Source: Polytrichum commune | Taxonomy: Eukaryota; Streptophyta; Polytrichopsida; Polytrichales; Polytrichaceae | DNA length: 64,000 bases | Assembly: GCA_950295325.1 (NCBI GenBank) | Contig: OX485805.1 | Span: forward strand, 44,354,758 to 44,418,757 | Direction: 5' to 3' | In this document: positions 1 to 13,035 of the stretch, piece after piece | Layout: every line of letters begins with the position of its first letter | Numbering within the stretch: the stretch's first letter is position 1 | Notes under the pieces: model-generated | Seen by the model: only the letters and a program-made list of their open reading frames with translations | Told to the model about the DNA's origin: nothing | Database searches by the model: none | Made by a program: the position numbers and the translations under genes

Positions 1-2945
1 AATGTAGAGTTCATTTTGGTGGTAACATGGTAACATTGATCTCCCTCCAGAGAGGTTGTCAATATTTAATTAACCATCTTAATAAAGTATCATGGTATAG
101 AAACATTTTTACCTAAATGGTATGAAGAAAGGATAAATATGGATTGTATTTACCCATTGGAGTAGAATATGGCGATCACTGACATCCACCCAACTATTGG
201 TTTTCCTTGAGGGTTTTCTTTGTAGTATAAAGCTCCAACTTCTTCAAGCATCATGATATTGTTCTCCATAACTACCACTCGCAATTCTGTATTGGTATCT
301 CCTCGGGATATTTGTGATAGTAAATTCACCTTCTCAAAACATCATGAAATTGTTTTCTCCCCCAAGCAAAATTTGTTGTAGTGAACTTTCATGTGGCTGC
401 CTATAAGAAGGCATGTCAACACATCTGATCCATGATATTGTCTTGAAGTCAATCCATGTGGTTCATCCCATGAAACTTGCGCATGCGCAACCATTAGTAA
501 TTGTCACTTTGACAATATCTTAGTGTCACAATGTCACACTGCAACAAAGTTTTGGTGTTTTGAGTACAATGGAGTGGCGATTGTTGTCCAGCTCTTGGTT
601 GGAATTGTTCTCTAGAGGTTCCTAACAATAAGGAACATTGTGCGGTTGGATGTTGATAATCTACATGGCATTTTCCTTTAGGGTATGCCATGGAGAACGT
701 CAAAATCCTCTCCCACATTATTAACAATAAAACAAAGGTTTCCATCATCTTGAACCTCAAGGATATGTGAGCCCTAGTATGGTTGGAAAGGTCATTGGAA
801 TGGAAAGGATGCGTGTTCAAAACACTGAAACACTAAATGTGATAAATACGGGGTTGGTTTATCCAAAGTGACCGTTGGGAACCTTTCATGGAGGTCTAGG
901 GATACCATATTGGGCATGTACTCCCATGGTCATATATGACGATGTATCAAAGATCACTTTGGTTAATTGTGCTTGGAGTTTTCACCAACCTCAAGGTCAC
1001 TAACTCAGCAATTTTCTCCCCAACATATGCTTGAGCTCATTTTAGGACCAAGGTAGCCAATTATTGTCAAAGCTCAGTAACCTCATGTAGGTAGACTAGG
1101 TAGTAGGTTGGACCCGTGCTAGCCCAACCCGCTATACCCGTGCAGATGAATTGATATCTCATGCCACCCCAACCCCCTAAGCCCATGGAGAGCCCATGCA
1201 ACCATATGTCCCTGTGCCCATGGGCCCCCATGGTCATGCATGTCCCCCCATATGCATGTATGCCCATGCCCATGAGTTTCCCAGTGGCATTTATATCCTT
1301 GTCAAGCTAATACATGGACATAAGTAGAGGAAGTTCAAAGGATGTCAAGTTACTCAATGCCTCCAATACCCCTTCAAACCATTACAACTTCCACCACTTA
1401 ACCCTCAAGGCCAAATCAATAATATTTTATGTATGTTGTGCAAATTGCTCGGGGGCTCGAGCGGCGTACTCCATTGTCACATAGCAATGTATTAATCATA
1501 AGACGTGTTGGATGTAGAACACCACCCATGCTTAAGTGGTGCTAAGTACCTAAATTAGCATAATTTTGCAATAAATCGAATGGGGGAGGTGATTCTCCAA
1601 GATTTTGAGCATAAGTTTCCCTTGGATTTCTCATGTATAAATTGCTTTCAAATATGGCAAGCTCCTTCACAAATCATTTCGTATAAACTACGATTTTTGG
1701 GTAGACAAACTCCATTTTCTTAAAACTTTTGATCGTGAGTATTCTAACGCACTGGGAAACTTCTTCAAGGCCTCATATTCCCACATGTAAAGTTCCTTCA
1801 AACATGTCAAGCCTCCAATTACTTGGGTATCCATATTTTCTTACTTCCACAAAGTTTCAATTCCTTCAAATCTTCGAATCAAGGTCCTTCTAAATAGGCC
1901 TCAAATTTCCATTTGTTCACATCATGGTAAGGTCCACATGCCTCAAAGTGTTGTTTTGAAGATGCAACAACACTCATGGAACACACCACACGCTCCATTC
2001 ACCAATAGTGCAGACCTCCACCTCCATAGCAACCACACACAAATCCAATTTATCAGTGAACTTCCAAATGGTCCACGAGGCTTCATCATTGCTCATTGGG
2101 CTCTTGCCAAAAAGTAATTTGCATGCCCTAAACTCCAATACAACCCTTTAGGGCCTCTAGGGGAAAGAGTAAACGGTGTGCACAAGTTGCTACATTCACA
2201 TCAATGGTTTATTAATTGTAAGTTTATTCCTATCAATGAATCTAGATGTTCAAACCACATGAATATACCAAGATGAAGGAACACTCACAAAATTGAAGGA
2301 TGCGGAGCTTAAGCAACACTTTATATGGTTGATTGACACTGGATAGAAAACATCATTAGAGTAATATACCCATAGTGTACATGCACACCAAGATAACTAT
2401 ATCCATGTCCATATACTTGCAAGGTTCACTTCATCACACTAGAATTGAAGTTGTTGATTGAAGCCCCGTCCATCTTGACTTAGTAGTCATCCTACTTAGG
2501 GAGGAAGGTCACAATAGTTATAGTTGGTTGTAGCATCATCAATCAACGTTAATTAAAAAAGGAAGTGCTATTAGATAGTGGACATCAAGGGGTGTGTGAG
2601 CCCTCCACCAATAGATGACACAACCATGTGATGCTCTTCATTGATGCTTGCTTCTTCATTGAGCGAGTGTTTATATCTATCGATAAATTTTAAGTTGCAA
2701 GGTCATCCTAGCTAGGGAGCAAGGTCAAGATACTTGTTGGTTGCACCATCAAGGATCAACATTTTTTATAATATTAATGACTGAGATTGGTTGTGAAGGT
2801 GCCAACCCTTAATGAATCACTTGAGTGGCACTATCATGAATACAAAGAAGCTCTTCATATCTATATGCTTGCTTATTTACGGAACCAACATATCTATCTA
2901 TCTATCTATATGAAGATGCAACGATTGACATGGTGTAAGCGTAAG
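1..2945. other. gene-poor DNA, no gene recognised
   Basis: Only short open frames occur here and none has codon or domain character that I recognise. There is an (ATCT)n tract near 2889-2910. A diverged repeat is also visible: the stretch around 2480-2560 (GTCATCCTA-CTTAGGGAG-AAGGTCA) resembles 2700-2770. The region is AT-rich and looks like old intergenic DNA. Confidence 0.5.
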
Positions 2946-3429
2946 AAGTCTTGCAAAACAAATGCTAGATACAATCCACTTTGAAGCGAAGGCTAGAAGA
3001 CATGGAGTATGCATGCATGTCAAGATATCTACACCCATATCCATATGTTAGCACTCCTACATACAACTTCCTAAACACTCCTGATGTTTGACTTACCAGA
3101 CTAGAATCGAAGTTTGTTGAATACTGCAGCACATCACCATCGACCCCTGCAACTCCTCCAACATTTTGAGAGTTGCTCCAACCAAATGAAACCTTATGTG
3201 AAGGATAAAGAAACACACATACACACACCAGACCACAAAGTACAGACGAGGGTCTGCAAGAACTTAGAAGGTGGAAATGGTCCACCGAGTCCAGAGGTTG
3301 AGTCCTCCTGACCTGGCTTGCTTGTTGAGTTCCTCAAGTCCAAGAACAGTGTCCGAGGAGGGTTTTGAGCATACTAGTCTGTCAAGATCCTAGTATTTCC
3401 AAGTCCAACCAGCTACATGTTGTGACCTC
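2946..3429 (+). repeat. 484-bp dispersed repeat, copy 1
   Basis: This stretch begins AAGTCTTGCAAAACAAATGC and recurs almost unchanged in the same orientation at 59099-59574. Similarity starts and stops sharply: the flanks CGTAAG on the left and GTGTGTTTC on the right are not shared. The sharp edges suggest a short non-autonomous mobile element or a recent duplication. I see no terminal inverted repeats and no convincing target duplication. Short frames inside it (for example 3114-3311) are present in both copies but look non-coding. Confidence 0.85.
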
Positions 3430-3881
3430 TGTGTGTTTCTTTATTAATTTGAGGTATATCTCATAGATTTCTCTAGAATGATCGGTAATCTTTTTGGAAA
3501 TTTTGAACTTCAACCGGTTCATCAGTAACTACAGTAGCTACTGTAGCTACTGTCGGTTCTGCCCTTCATTCCTGGGGAAGCAAACAAAACACATTATAAT
3601 AATACAGGAGCCACATTAAAATGAAATTTAAAGAAGTTCGGAGTCTTACTATGCGGCCGATTTTTTGGCCCAATGCCTGCATGACTAACTCAATGTATAG
3701 TTGTTTAAATGAGACGTACAGAACAATGCACCTCATGCATTATACAGGGCGCATAATCTGGATAATGATAGGTAGGAGCTCCTGCTATAATGCAACTCGT
3801 GTGCATCAAGACAGTTAATTATGATTATATGGACGATTGTAGCCCACGATGCAACAATAAATAAGAGTAAACACTATATTA
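3430..3881. other. no gene seen
   Basis: AT-rich sequence between the dispersed repeat and element P. It includes a small self-complementary stretch near 3527-3552 (CAGTAGCTACTGTAGCTACTG). The bases just before 3882 (TAAACACTATATT at 3868-3880) partly repeat the element end, so the exact left boundary of element P may be off by about 13 bases. Confidence 0.4.
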
Positions 3882-3909
3882 AACACTATATTCGTTAAAT
3901 TGAGACTTT
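3882..3909 (+). repeat. element P left terminal inverted repeat
   Basis: AACACTATATTCGTTAAATT followed by GAGACTTT matches the reverse complement of 21064-21091 over 28 bp. The next bases (CTCTAGTCTCAAATTAATATATGG) are shared with the MITE at 11379, which supports this as an element end. Confidence 0.8.
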
Positions 3910-4412
3910 CTCTAGTCTCAAATTAATATATGGATCAAACAACATTCCGTGTTCCGAAACTATATTGCGAACAATCTCAAATATATTATATGTTCTAATA
4001 TCCCAAATCTATGGGGTGTGGACATAAGCACATATGGTAGAGCACTCAACACCAACTTCATCAACAAAAACACTTTGGGTAGAGCACTCCAAACTAGTTT
4101 CACCCAAAAAACATATAAAATGATTTCTATTATTAGCATGGTCAATAAAATATAGACATTGCAACATACAAAGTACATGCAATAAATGCATTTTTCTTCA
4201 ATGGAAAATTTAGTCCCAAACTTAATAAAAAAATGAACTTCACAACTGTATTGAAATATAGTAAATGGATATTCATCCAACCCCAAACAATATAGCATTC
4301 GCAAGTTCTACCCAAATTTTGCCCCAAGTTTGAGGAGCACACATATGAGTAATATATATTCGTCGAATTACATATTACACTATAATCATGCTAACACAAT
4401 CCTACCAACTTC

Positions 4413-7400
4413 TCATTCAACGTGGGTTGCTTCTTCTGCGATCCGAGCAAGGTTGTCTTTTGCAAAAGTTATGTACTTTTGAGGGATGGACACTGATCCA
4501 CTATGATTTTTCCGTGGTTTCCATGCTATGAATATGGAATCTGTATCTACCCAAGATGGACCGTGCTCAGAATCCACCTTCCACCGAAAGTTAGGGTTTG
4601 TATCCCAACCTGTATAATGCCGAACAACATCTTCATTCCGTGCTGTCGGTCGGTAGTACTCTACTTGTATTTGTCGAAAATGAGGGCTGGAAGTTACAAA
4701 ATTTGGTTTGGACAAAGCTCTTGCCACCCACACTGGCTTTGCATATGTCTCATCTCCAGGACGCAAAATGAGCATATAACCTTCATGACAATCCACTGCA
4801 ATGCGGAAAGATAGTGGCGGACGACTACTAGCAGGCCCCACGTAATGGTCGTCCACATCAAACTCCTCTCGAACCTCTCCATTTCCCAAAAGACTAGCCT
4901 CCGAAGCTTGTACATTGACACGTGTTTGTGGCCAAAACCCATGCCTTAAAGTAAGGGGTGTATCTTGATGAAGGTTTGCCAAAGCGCCACGAACACGTGT
5001 CCAATATTGTATCCAACTTCCGTAACGAAGCCAACACGATCCACCAACATCCGCTACCCTCAAACTCTCCCAATATTGTATGAAGCCTGATATGCCTTTA
5101 CAAATGTCCTCCAAATTCTTCATTAGTATTGGTTTGCAAGGCTTAGGCTCTCCGTCAGGCAACATCATCCTTCCCTCCCCATCAACACGCCATACAAGGA
5201 GACCCTCCGGCGGGCTCCAGTCTTGTGACGTGCACAACAACTTGTATTGCATGGCGGGGATACCATCGTCACGCACGTAGAACCGAAATTGTTGTGCCTT
5301 CGTATGTCCGATCAATTGGTGAGCTCCGCTTCGAATATACGGTTCTATAAATGCCTTGAAGTCTGGAACCTCCTCGATCATATGGGGGATGACGGGAATG
5401 TTCTCCAAATCCATATACGACTTCATCAACAATGGGATTGTCGGAAAATCCTCCTCGCGCAACTTCATGCTCCACCGCCCAAAAGATGCATCGATATCGT
5501 CGTGCGTGTGGCCTAGTAATAGAAAGGACACAAAAACCTCCTTGAAAATGCCTTTCGCAACCAACAACGACCAATATGCAAAAACATATCTACTTTTATT
5601 GTCCTTCGCACAATTGTCCAATTGGACACGCAGAGTTGGGGGCAAATTCTTGGCAATCACATCTTTACTTGGTGGCTCCGGCAAGGAGTGCACGCATACA
5701 TCTCTTCCATCCAAGACCGCTTCATATAGAGGTGTTGATCCCGAGTTTTCAAATAACAATCTTGATGAATAGGACGGCGGTTTCTCCAAATCACGTAAAA
5801 GCTTTGCAAATGACCCTATCGTGTGGTTTGAATCCGCCGGATACAAATCAAGAGCATAATGAGCATACTTGACATCACCATGTCCATGTGCAATCATCCC
5901 TGTAAAGCCAACCCAATGGTTTAATATTCAACTATAACACCAAAAAATTCACATGGTGTACATCTATGGCCCCAAGTACAAACCTAAAGCACAAATTTGT
6001 GTTTAGGTAATGCAATGCAATTGTTATCGAAATCACCTGTAACCGATACAGGAAGCTTAAAAAGGCCGTCCGTGGCTTTGATTCGATTTGCAAAACATGG
6101 TGAGGCTGTTTTGGCATGGTCCATTTTGTCATGGATGATTGTAAGGACCTCCAAAGGCCTAGAGATCGACAAAGCTCTATTTGTGTAGTAATCATTACGG
6201 TGTGCCTCTTGCATGTTCACATGCTTGAAATAGTTCATTTGATGTGCGGCATAGGACTCTGTCCCCATCGTGTGTGCATCTCGAAGGCGTTTCAACTTCT
6301 CGCATTTGGAACAACGGGCAAATTTGTCGCCTCGTCTTTTTGTGATGTATTCGCTAAAGTGAGATTTTTTTATTGCACTCAGTTTCGACAACGAAATAGG
6401 GTCCAACCCAACCTTCTCGCCAACTGCGTTTACGTCCAACAATATGTCTTTCCATTTCGTGCCTGTAGGAAGAACCTTCTCCACAACATTTTCACCAGTT
6501 GCGAGTGTGCGTGTTTTGTGCAGCATTGCATCGGCAAGGGGGACAATGATGGTTGCCAGAGTGGCGGTTGCTTGTCTCGTTGCTTCCCTTGGTTTCTTTA
6601 AGCCCGTATTCCCATGGTGACGGGACCGGCGGCCTTCCTTGGCATACGCGGCTTGTCTATAAAATTCCGCTTTCGACACACCGTGAATGATGTACCATGC
6701 GGTACAACACACGTCTATGCTCTCAAGGGTGATGACCTTGCGACCCGCTCCGTTCACATGTATCGCCCTATGGACATCAAGCTTTTTGGTAGATCTTAGA
6801 CGGAAATCTCCAAGCCACATTTCCTCGCGGATGGCCTTCAATTTATCCCTTGGGAACAATTGGCAACAACGATGTACACAACAATCCTTTGTGGCAACTT
6901 CTCTAATGGACTCCTCACAAAGCAACCTTTGACGTTTACACTCATTTGCAGACGGAGTAGGACGTGCCAATGTATCGTACTTCCGTAGGCCTTTGCGTGG
7001 CCGAATGTTTGCTTGGAGCTCTTCTTGGATTTGGATGTGTCGTCGCTCGTGCTCATGCAAATTAACCCCATCAATTGTCACATTCCTCAACGGCCACCTT
7101 CGCAACGAGAACCTATGAGTTGGATTCACTTCAGAATGTACGAGTGATTCCAATATAACAACTCCAACGTCCTCGGTGCCAAGGGGGTTTTCATCAATGC
7201 AATCTTCTGGATGTGTGTTACGACAAATACCCTCCGCCATAGCAACTCCACTGTCATTAACAAGTACTACATCCAAATTCACCCATGAAGCTCGTGAAAG
7301 CCCAGCACATTCCACAGTGGGGCAAGAAGGGGCAGATGGCGAAGGACTCCCCAAGTCACCTTCATCTGCACTGTCATCAAAACTATCCTCCCCAACAATG

Positions 7401-7480
7401 TCTAGCTCATCCCCAGACGTAGATTGGGTGTTGCCCATGTCGTCAGAGAAGGAATCCCCTCTTCCACCAACTCCCTCCAT
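4413..7480 (-). CDS. DUF7869-like putative transposase (two exons)
   Basis: Exon 1 is 7480-6037 and exon 2 is 5899-4413. The 137-bp intron (6036-5900) has GTGATT at the donor and TTACAG at the acceptor, in phase 1, and joining restores VSVT-G-MIAHGHG. The product would be 976 aa. Three acidic motifs are typical of an RNase-H-like fold: IIHDKMDHA at the end of exon 1, QLDNCAKDN and GHTHDDIDASFGRWS in exon 2. They match what I remember of DUF7869 proteins. A basic and cysteine-containing region (CVHRCCQLF, FARCSKCEKL) precedes them. The start MEGVGGRG is chosen because a GTGTGTAG acceptor-like site lies just upstream and the frame before it looks untranslated. The frame is open throughout. A deleted derivative of the same gene lies at 21598-22070. 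The transposase role is inferred from the family pattern, the TIR context and the derivative. The N-terminal 150 aa are acidic and low-complexity. Confidence 0.75.
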
Positions 7481-7657
7481 TGCGCCTACACACATGGAAA
7501 GAATGTAAGGGTCCAAAAGAATCAAATATCGGAAAATGCAAGACACCATGATCAATGGGGACACCGAGGATGAAGACATTTCCAACACAACTACAATGTG
7601 AACTCCCAACACTGTGTGCAAGTCCAAAACAAGTTCCAGAAATTATTTTGGTGCGGG

Positions 7658-9132
7658 TTTGGGTCGACCGGCCCAAACCTCATAAAGGTCGGACTGAACC
7701 CCTAACACACTGGGGTAGGGGTTTGGGTCGACCGACCCAAACCTCACAAGGGTGCATCCACCCACACTAGGTAGGGGTTTGGGTCGGTCGACCCAAACCT
7801 GACAAGGGTCAGAAAAAAAAACCCTAACACACTGGGGTAGGGGTTTGGGTCGACCGACCCAAACCTCACAAGGGTACATCCACCCACACCAGGTAGGGGT
7901 TTGGGTCGGTCGACCCAAACTTGATAAGGGTCAGGAAAAAACCCTAACACACTCGGGTAGGGGTTTGGGTCGACCGACCCAAACCTCACAAGGGTGCATC
8001 CACCCACACCAGGTAGTGGTTTGGGTCGGTCGACCCAAACCTGACAAGGGTCAGAAAAAAACCCTAACACACTGAAATAGGGGTTTGGGTCGACCGACCC
8101 AAACCTCACAAGGGTACATCCACCCACACCACGTAGGGGTTTGGGTCGGTCGACCCAAACCTGATAAGGGTCAGGAAAAAACCCTAACACACTGGGGGTA
8201 GGGGTTTGGGTCGACCGACCCAAACCTCACAAGGGTGCATCCACCCACACCAGGTAGTGGTTTGGGTCGGTCGACCCAAACCTGACAAGGGTCAGAAAAA
8301 AACCCTAACACACTGAAATAGGGGTTTGGGTCGACCGACCCAAACCTCACAAGGGTACATCCACCCACACCACGTAGGGGTTTGGGTCGGTCGACCCAAA
8401 CCTGATAAGGGTCAGGAAAAAACCCTAACACACTGGGGGTAGGGGTTTGGGTCGACCGACCCAAACCTCACAAGGGTGCATCCACCCACACCAGGTAGTG
8501 GTTTGGGTCGGTCGACCCAAACCTGACAAGGGTCAGAAAAAAACCCTAACACACTGAAATAGGGGTTTGGGTCGACCGACCCAAACCTCACAAGGGTACA
8601 TCCACCCACACCACGTAGGGGTTTGGGTCGGTCGACCCAAACCTGATAAGGGTCAGGAAAAAACCCTAACACACTGGGGGTAGGGGTTTGGGTCGACCGA
8701 CCCAAACCTCACAAGGGTGCATCCACCCACACCAGGTAGTGGTTTGGGTCGGTCGACCCAAACCTGACAAGGGTCAGAAAAAAACCCTAACACACTGAAA
8801 TAGGGGTTTGGGTCGACCGACCCAAACCTCACAAGGGTACATCCACCCACACCACGTAGGGGTTTGGGTCGGTCGACCCAAACCTGATAAGGGTCAGGAA
8901 AAAACCCTAACACACTGGGGGTAGGGGTTTGGGTCGACCGACCCAAACCTCACAAGAGTACATCCACCCACACCATGTAGTGGTTTGGGTCGGTCGACCC
9001 AAACCTGATAAGGGTCAGGAAAAAAACCCTAAGACACTGGGGTAGGGGTTTGGGTCGACCGACCCAAACCTTACAAGGGTCAGACATAAACCCTAACACA
9101 CTAGTGGACAGGTTTGGGTCGGTCGACCCAAA
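7658..9132. repeat. array of 25 palindromes (TTTGGGTCG-NN-CGACCCAAA)
   Basis: Twenty-five copies of TTTGGGTCGACCGACCCAAA or its reverse complement with GT at the centre are spaced about 56-66 bp apart. Starts include 7658, 7722, 7778, 7844, 7900, 7964, 8020, 8084, 8140, 8205, 8261, 8325, 8381 and 8446, with the last at 9113. After the AC-centred copy the spacer reads CCTCACAAGGGTGCATCCAC. After the GT-centred copy it reads CCTGACAAGGGTCAGAAAAA and then CCCTAACACACTG. From about 8205 a 241-bp higher-order unit (four palindromes) repeats almost exactly at 8446, 8687 and 8928. The array starts about 180 bp in front of the DUF7869-like gene and lies between the two divergent transcription units, so it may be a binding-site or regulatory array. 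Open frames through it (VWVDRPK, LGRSTQT, FGSVDPN) are by-products of the repeat. Confidence 0.95.
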
Positions 9133-11378
9133 CCTCATAGGGTCAGACTCAAGACCCGCCAACACTAGTGTAAAGGTGAAGGTTCGCCCAAGTACACCAC
9201 AAAATCCGGCGTATAATGGGGCGGATATTGCGTGGTGTGTTGAATTTGAGCTCATTGCAAAGTTCACGGTGGGCTTGCATGGTGTGGATAGGTGCTCATG
9301 AACTTGCATGCTATGGATAAGTGCTCATGAACGGCAGCATGCACGAACCTTGAAGTACAGCTCCTACTAAGAGTTCTCTCTACGAATTCGACAGCGGGAG
9401 AAGAGAAAAAAAGGACCGACTTTTGGGGGGTGCGCCCCTTTATACTATCCACCTCCGCTTCCCAGACTTAGTCATTGGATGCCTTCCCCGCCTTCTTCTC
9501 TTGCAGAGGTTATTTCAAACCTCCTGACATAATTCCCCGTTTTCTGTTTATAGTAGAAAAATGCGCATCTATCAATGCCCCTCTGATACCCCAGCCGTCA
9601 TATGACTTAGTCTATGTTATTTAATCTATTTGTTTTGTTTTGTGTGGATATGACATACGCCATTGGGAGGAAGGGTGGCGGCCACATTAATTTTTTCAAG
9701 TATCATCAAGGTATATTTTAACCAATATGTAGACCCAAACACAACTCCATTCAATGCTTTCAAGTGTAAACCTATTTAGGTGGGGTTTGGGCCATTTGGA
9801 GGCTGCAATTATGAGAGAGTTTCCAAGGCTTGAGGCCATTGTCATGATGAATAGAATTATTTATTTGTCCCCCCTAAACCCTAAACCCTAGAACCTTGCT
9901 CTATTATCTCGCATGCAAGAGTGGCAATGACGAACGTATGTGGACGTTGTTAAGGGGATACTAACTACCAATGTCCCTTTCTAGTTCAATCTTTTAATGT
10001 TACTTGAATCCATCCTCAAGTTCACTTCAAGTTTACTAATGTGTGAGAGCAAAACATCCAAGATTGGACCCTAAACCCTTATAACATCCACAACATGAAA
10101 TACGCATTGACTAAATACAAAACCAATTAGGATATCATGTTTAAACGTCCCATATAACATATTAACATGATCAAGATTGTATTTACTATGACCTTCCGAT
10201 TAGACTCTTCTTCATATTATGCAAACAATATCTGTTATATCTTCCTCCATTATCTAATACACGTGGAGAGAACAATGAATAACAACATGATGTTGTGCTT
10301 CTCCGATTTACTTTTACATGACATTCCATATATTAAATACATCATGAACGATGGTTTATTAGCGACTAATATGTGATTCCCTAAAGTGAGCGAAACATCC
10401 AAAGTTGGACCCCTAGCCCCTATTAACATCCACAATATTTCATGTTATTTGAATAAACACACGACCAATCAATATATCGCGTTTAAACGTCTCGAATAAC
10501 AAATTAACATAATCAACATCGTCTTCACTATAACCTTCCTATAAGACTCTTCTCACGAGTAAGACAATGTTATACATTGACATTGGATAGATTAATATGT
10601 TATAACCCTATCTCCTATCTCCTAAACCCTAAACCCTAAACACCAAATGTAGTTGTGGTTCACTGATGCCCCCATATACAAACAACATCTATTTTATCTT
10701 GCGCCATCATCTAATATACATGGAAGGAACAGGGAATAACAACATGATTGCTTGAATGGCTTCATTTGATGTTGTGCTTATCCCATTTACTCTTATATCA
10801 CAATCTATATATTAAATAAATCATGAACCATGATTTATTGGCGACTATGTGATTCGTGAAAGTCACGATCTAAGGGATGTACTTAAAACTTGAGCATGTT
10901 CGCATTTTCAAATAAGGATCGTGCATTTCAAAACCCTTGCAAAATGCAGTTGGGGAAGGTATTCATTTATTAGGCTCCACACTCAATTATTCTAAATTGT
11001 TCCACATGTTGGGGGGTGTGGGTAATCTTTTTTTTTTCATTCAATATCGTGTGAATTGTTGGCATCATTGGTAAGGACTAAATGTGAATGATTACATTGT
11101 TAAATATAACGCAATTATATGGTTTAAATTTTCTAACATGCTCAAACAAAAGAGAAACCAATGCCTTCAATGATTTTGGAAAATTTAGGGTATGGTGTCA
11201 TGTAAGTAGGGGATAAGTATTAGTTTAGCATAAAGTTTTGTTGTAAGAATGCGCTGGCTATATAAATGGTTAGTTTTGTAGAATAACACATTTTATGTAG
11301 CACCTTAGGGTACTCCATAGTTCTTTTGAAAAAACTAATAAGGGTTTAGAGCAAGGTCCAAAAGAACCTAAACCCTAA
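9133..11378. other. intergenic part of element P; diverged tandem duplication
   Basis: I see no gene here. A diverged tandem duplication runs from about 10052 (ACATCCAAGATTGGACC) to 10860, with the second unit starting near 10392 (ACATCCAAAGTTGGACC). Both units share GTTTAAACGTC, the ATAACAACATGAT stretch and TTTATTAGCGACTA/TTTATTGGCGACTA. The second unit contains an extra ~150 bp. Short CCCTAAA tracts occur at about 9876-9894 and 10618-10640. They are interstitial and too short to be telomeric. Confidence 0.5.
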
Positions 11379-11624
11379 AATTCGCTAATTTGAGATTTTC
11401 TCTTCTCTCAAATTAATATATGGACCACAACAACATAGTGTAATGTTTGGGTCGTCCTACCTAAACCATCTTCATATGAGATCTTAATTGCGTTCTTGAT
11501 ATGAACACCCGCTTCAAAGTATTTGCATCTTACAACATTCTCCAATGTACGTGCGATTTTATCCATGTTCTTATATTTGTAACTTTCTCAAAATGCCGAA
11601 AAAATCCCAAATTAACGAATATAC
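11379..11624. mobile_element. 246-bp MITE of the element P family
   Basis: The left end ATTCGCTAATTTGAGATTTT and the following TCTCAAATTAATATATGGA match the left end of element P (3891-3935). The right end, CTCAAAATGCCGAAAAAATC followed by CCAAATTAACGAATAT, matches the right end at 21050-21088. The middle includes CACCCGCTTCAAAGTATTTG, also found near 20982. It is therefore a deletion derivative of element P lying inside element P. It includes one decayed palindrome (TTTGGGTCGTCCTACCTAAA near 11449). Confidence 0.75.
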
Positions 11625-12299
11625 CGATTAAAACAAATGCAGCCTACAAAATTAGTGACTTAGCCTATAAAATTTTGAAAGTGTAGGACAAAGAGCCTAT
11701 GGACAATTTAAAAACATAGGATATCAACCTATGTGATAAAAACATTTAGGAAATTTTGCCTAAATTTTTTTTAAAAGAAAGGATTTTAGCCATTCATCCT
11801 TCTTCAAATTGGGAAATTAGTTGGCCTAAGTACATATCTTTAGGCTATATCTTGCAGGAAGAGTAGAGGTTGAATGAGAACATGGTGAGAACTTTCACCC
11901 TTAAACTCATTTGAATTTTAGCAACCTTTCAAAACTTATAATCAACTCTTTAAAAAAGACTTGGTTAATCCTTGGCCTTCAAACGTGGTGAAAGGCTTAG
12001 CCTGGTTCAATTCCTGCCAAGGATCCCACTTAGTACTCAAATTTTGATTTTAAAACCTACAACATTAAAAGATATGAAGGATTTTAGCCTACTAAAATTT
12101 AGTTTTGAGGCAATTGGCGAGGAACTTACAAACTCAAAAGGTTTTCAACTTACAAAAAGTTGATATTGTAGAATGCAACCTATGCTATGAGGCAAATAGC
12201 CTATGTACTCTTAAAGAGGTAGGCCCGCTAAGGGTTTAGAGTCAAGCGTTATGATTTAGGTTTTAGGGTTCCCTGTAACCCTGTTTCCGTGGGTGCCCT
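11625..12299. other. no gene seen
   Basis: Repetitive AT-rich sequence with recurring AGCCTA/TTTAGCC motifs and short frames without recognisable content. It precedes the CT-rich leader of the plus-strand gene set. Confidence 0.4.
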
Positions 12300-12540
12300 A
12301 ATCCTGTGGGCACCCTATTCATGCGGTTGGGGGCCAATGCCCGAGGTAAACAAAACCCCAACCGTCGCATTTCTCATTTCTTTCTCTCTCTCTCTCTCTC
12401 CGCGCCTCGCTTGGAAGCGCCGCTTTCGCAAAGCGCCGCGGCGAATCAGGCTTGGTGTAGGTTAACCCTTCGTTCTCCCGCGTTCATTGCTTTCTTTTGC
12501 ATCTTCTTTTCCCTCCTTTCTTTTGCTCTTCAATAGAATA
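12300..12540 (+). promoter_or_regulatory. probable promoter or 5' leader of the plus-strand gene
   Basis: Base composition changes from AT-rich to a pyrimidine-rich tract, (TCTC)n at about 12370-12401, followed by GC-rich sequence. CT-rich initiator or Y-patch tracts of this kind are common at plant transcription starts. A good donor (GAAAG|GTATTG near 13171) and the acceptor directly before the ATG at 13754 imply a 5'-UTR intron downstream. The start site itself cannot be fixed. Confidence 0.4.
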
Positions 12541-12829
12541 GCCCTTGTGCAATCTTAGAAGTTAGGAAGAGTTTTGAAAGAAACAGAAACATACGGAGGA
12601 AGGTTTTAGAGCGTGAGAGTGAAGGAAGTTAGCAAAAGAGTGTTGAAGAGTATTGGAAAGTGCTGAAGGAAGTTAGTAGAACATTCGGTAGTAGATAAAG
12701 CTTCGGTTTGGGAGGTCCAGGTGTTTGTACTGGAAGTTTTAGGAGTGCTTGTGAAATTCAAGAGTTCTTTAAGAGTATCAAGAGTTGTTTGAGAGTTTTC
12801 GAAGTCGTTTGAGAGATTCAGTAGTTTTG

Positions 12830-13035
12830 TGAGGGATTCAGGAGTGGGTTTAGACATTTCGAAGTCTTTTGAGAGGTTTAGTAGTTGTGTGTGAGATTCA
12901 GGAGTTGGTTTGGACATTTCGAAGGCTTTTGAGAGGTTTAGTAGTTGTGTGTGAGATTCAGGAGTTGGTTTAGACATTTCGAAGTCTTTTGAGAGATTCA
13001 GTAGTTCTGTGTGAGATTCAGGAGTTGGTTGAGAG
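12830..13035. repeat. 60-bp minisatellite in the leader, 3-4 copies
   Basis: The unit GATTCAGGAGTTGGTTTAGA followed by CATTTCGAAGTCTTTTGAGAG repeats at 60-bp spacing, with shorter decayed units before and after (12740-13090). A minus-strand frame through it would give a 20-aa repeat (SKPTPESHTQLLNLS). It lies in the presumed leader of the plus-strand gene and is more likely non-coding. Confidence 0.8.

Noticed and set aside
494-820. 108-aa minus-strand ORF
   Set aside because: No domain, poor codon character, no splice or promoter context.
7658-9132. CRISPR-like array
   Set aside because: The spacers are two repeated sequences, not unique, the palindromes alternate in orientation, and the genome is a plant's.
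7643-9309. Long repeat proteins (VWVDRPK, LGRSTQT, FGSVDPN) in several frames
   Set aside because: They are translations of the palindrome array in all frames on both strands; the spacers decide nothing and no start or splice context exists.
9876-10640. Telomere or subtelomere from CCCTAAA tracts
   Set aside because: Only two to three units at scattered places; usual interstitial tracts in plant DNA.
12606-12977. 123-aa minus-strand repeat protein (SKPTPESHTQLLNLS)
   Set aside because: It derives from a 60-bp minisatellite in the presumed leader of the plus-strand gene; no flanking gene signals on that strand.
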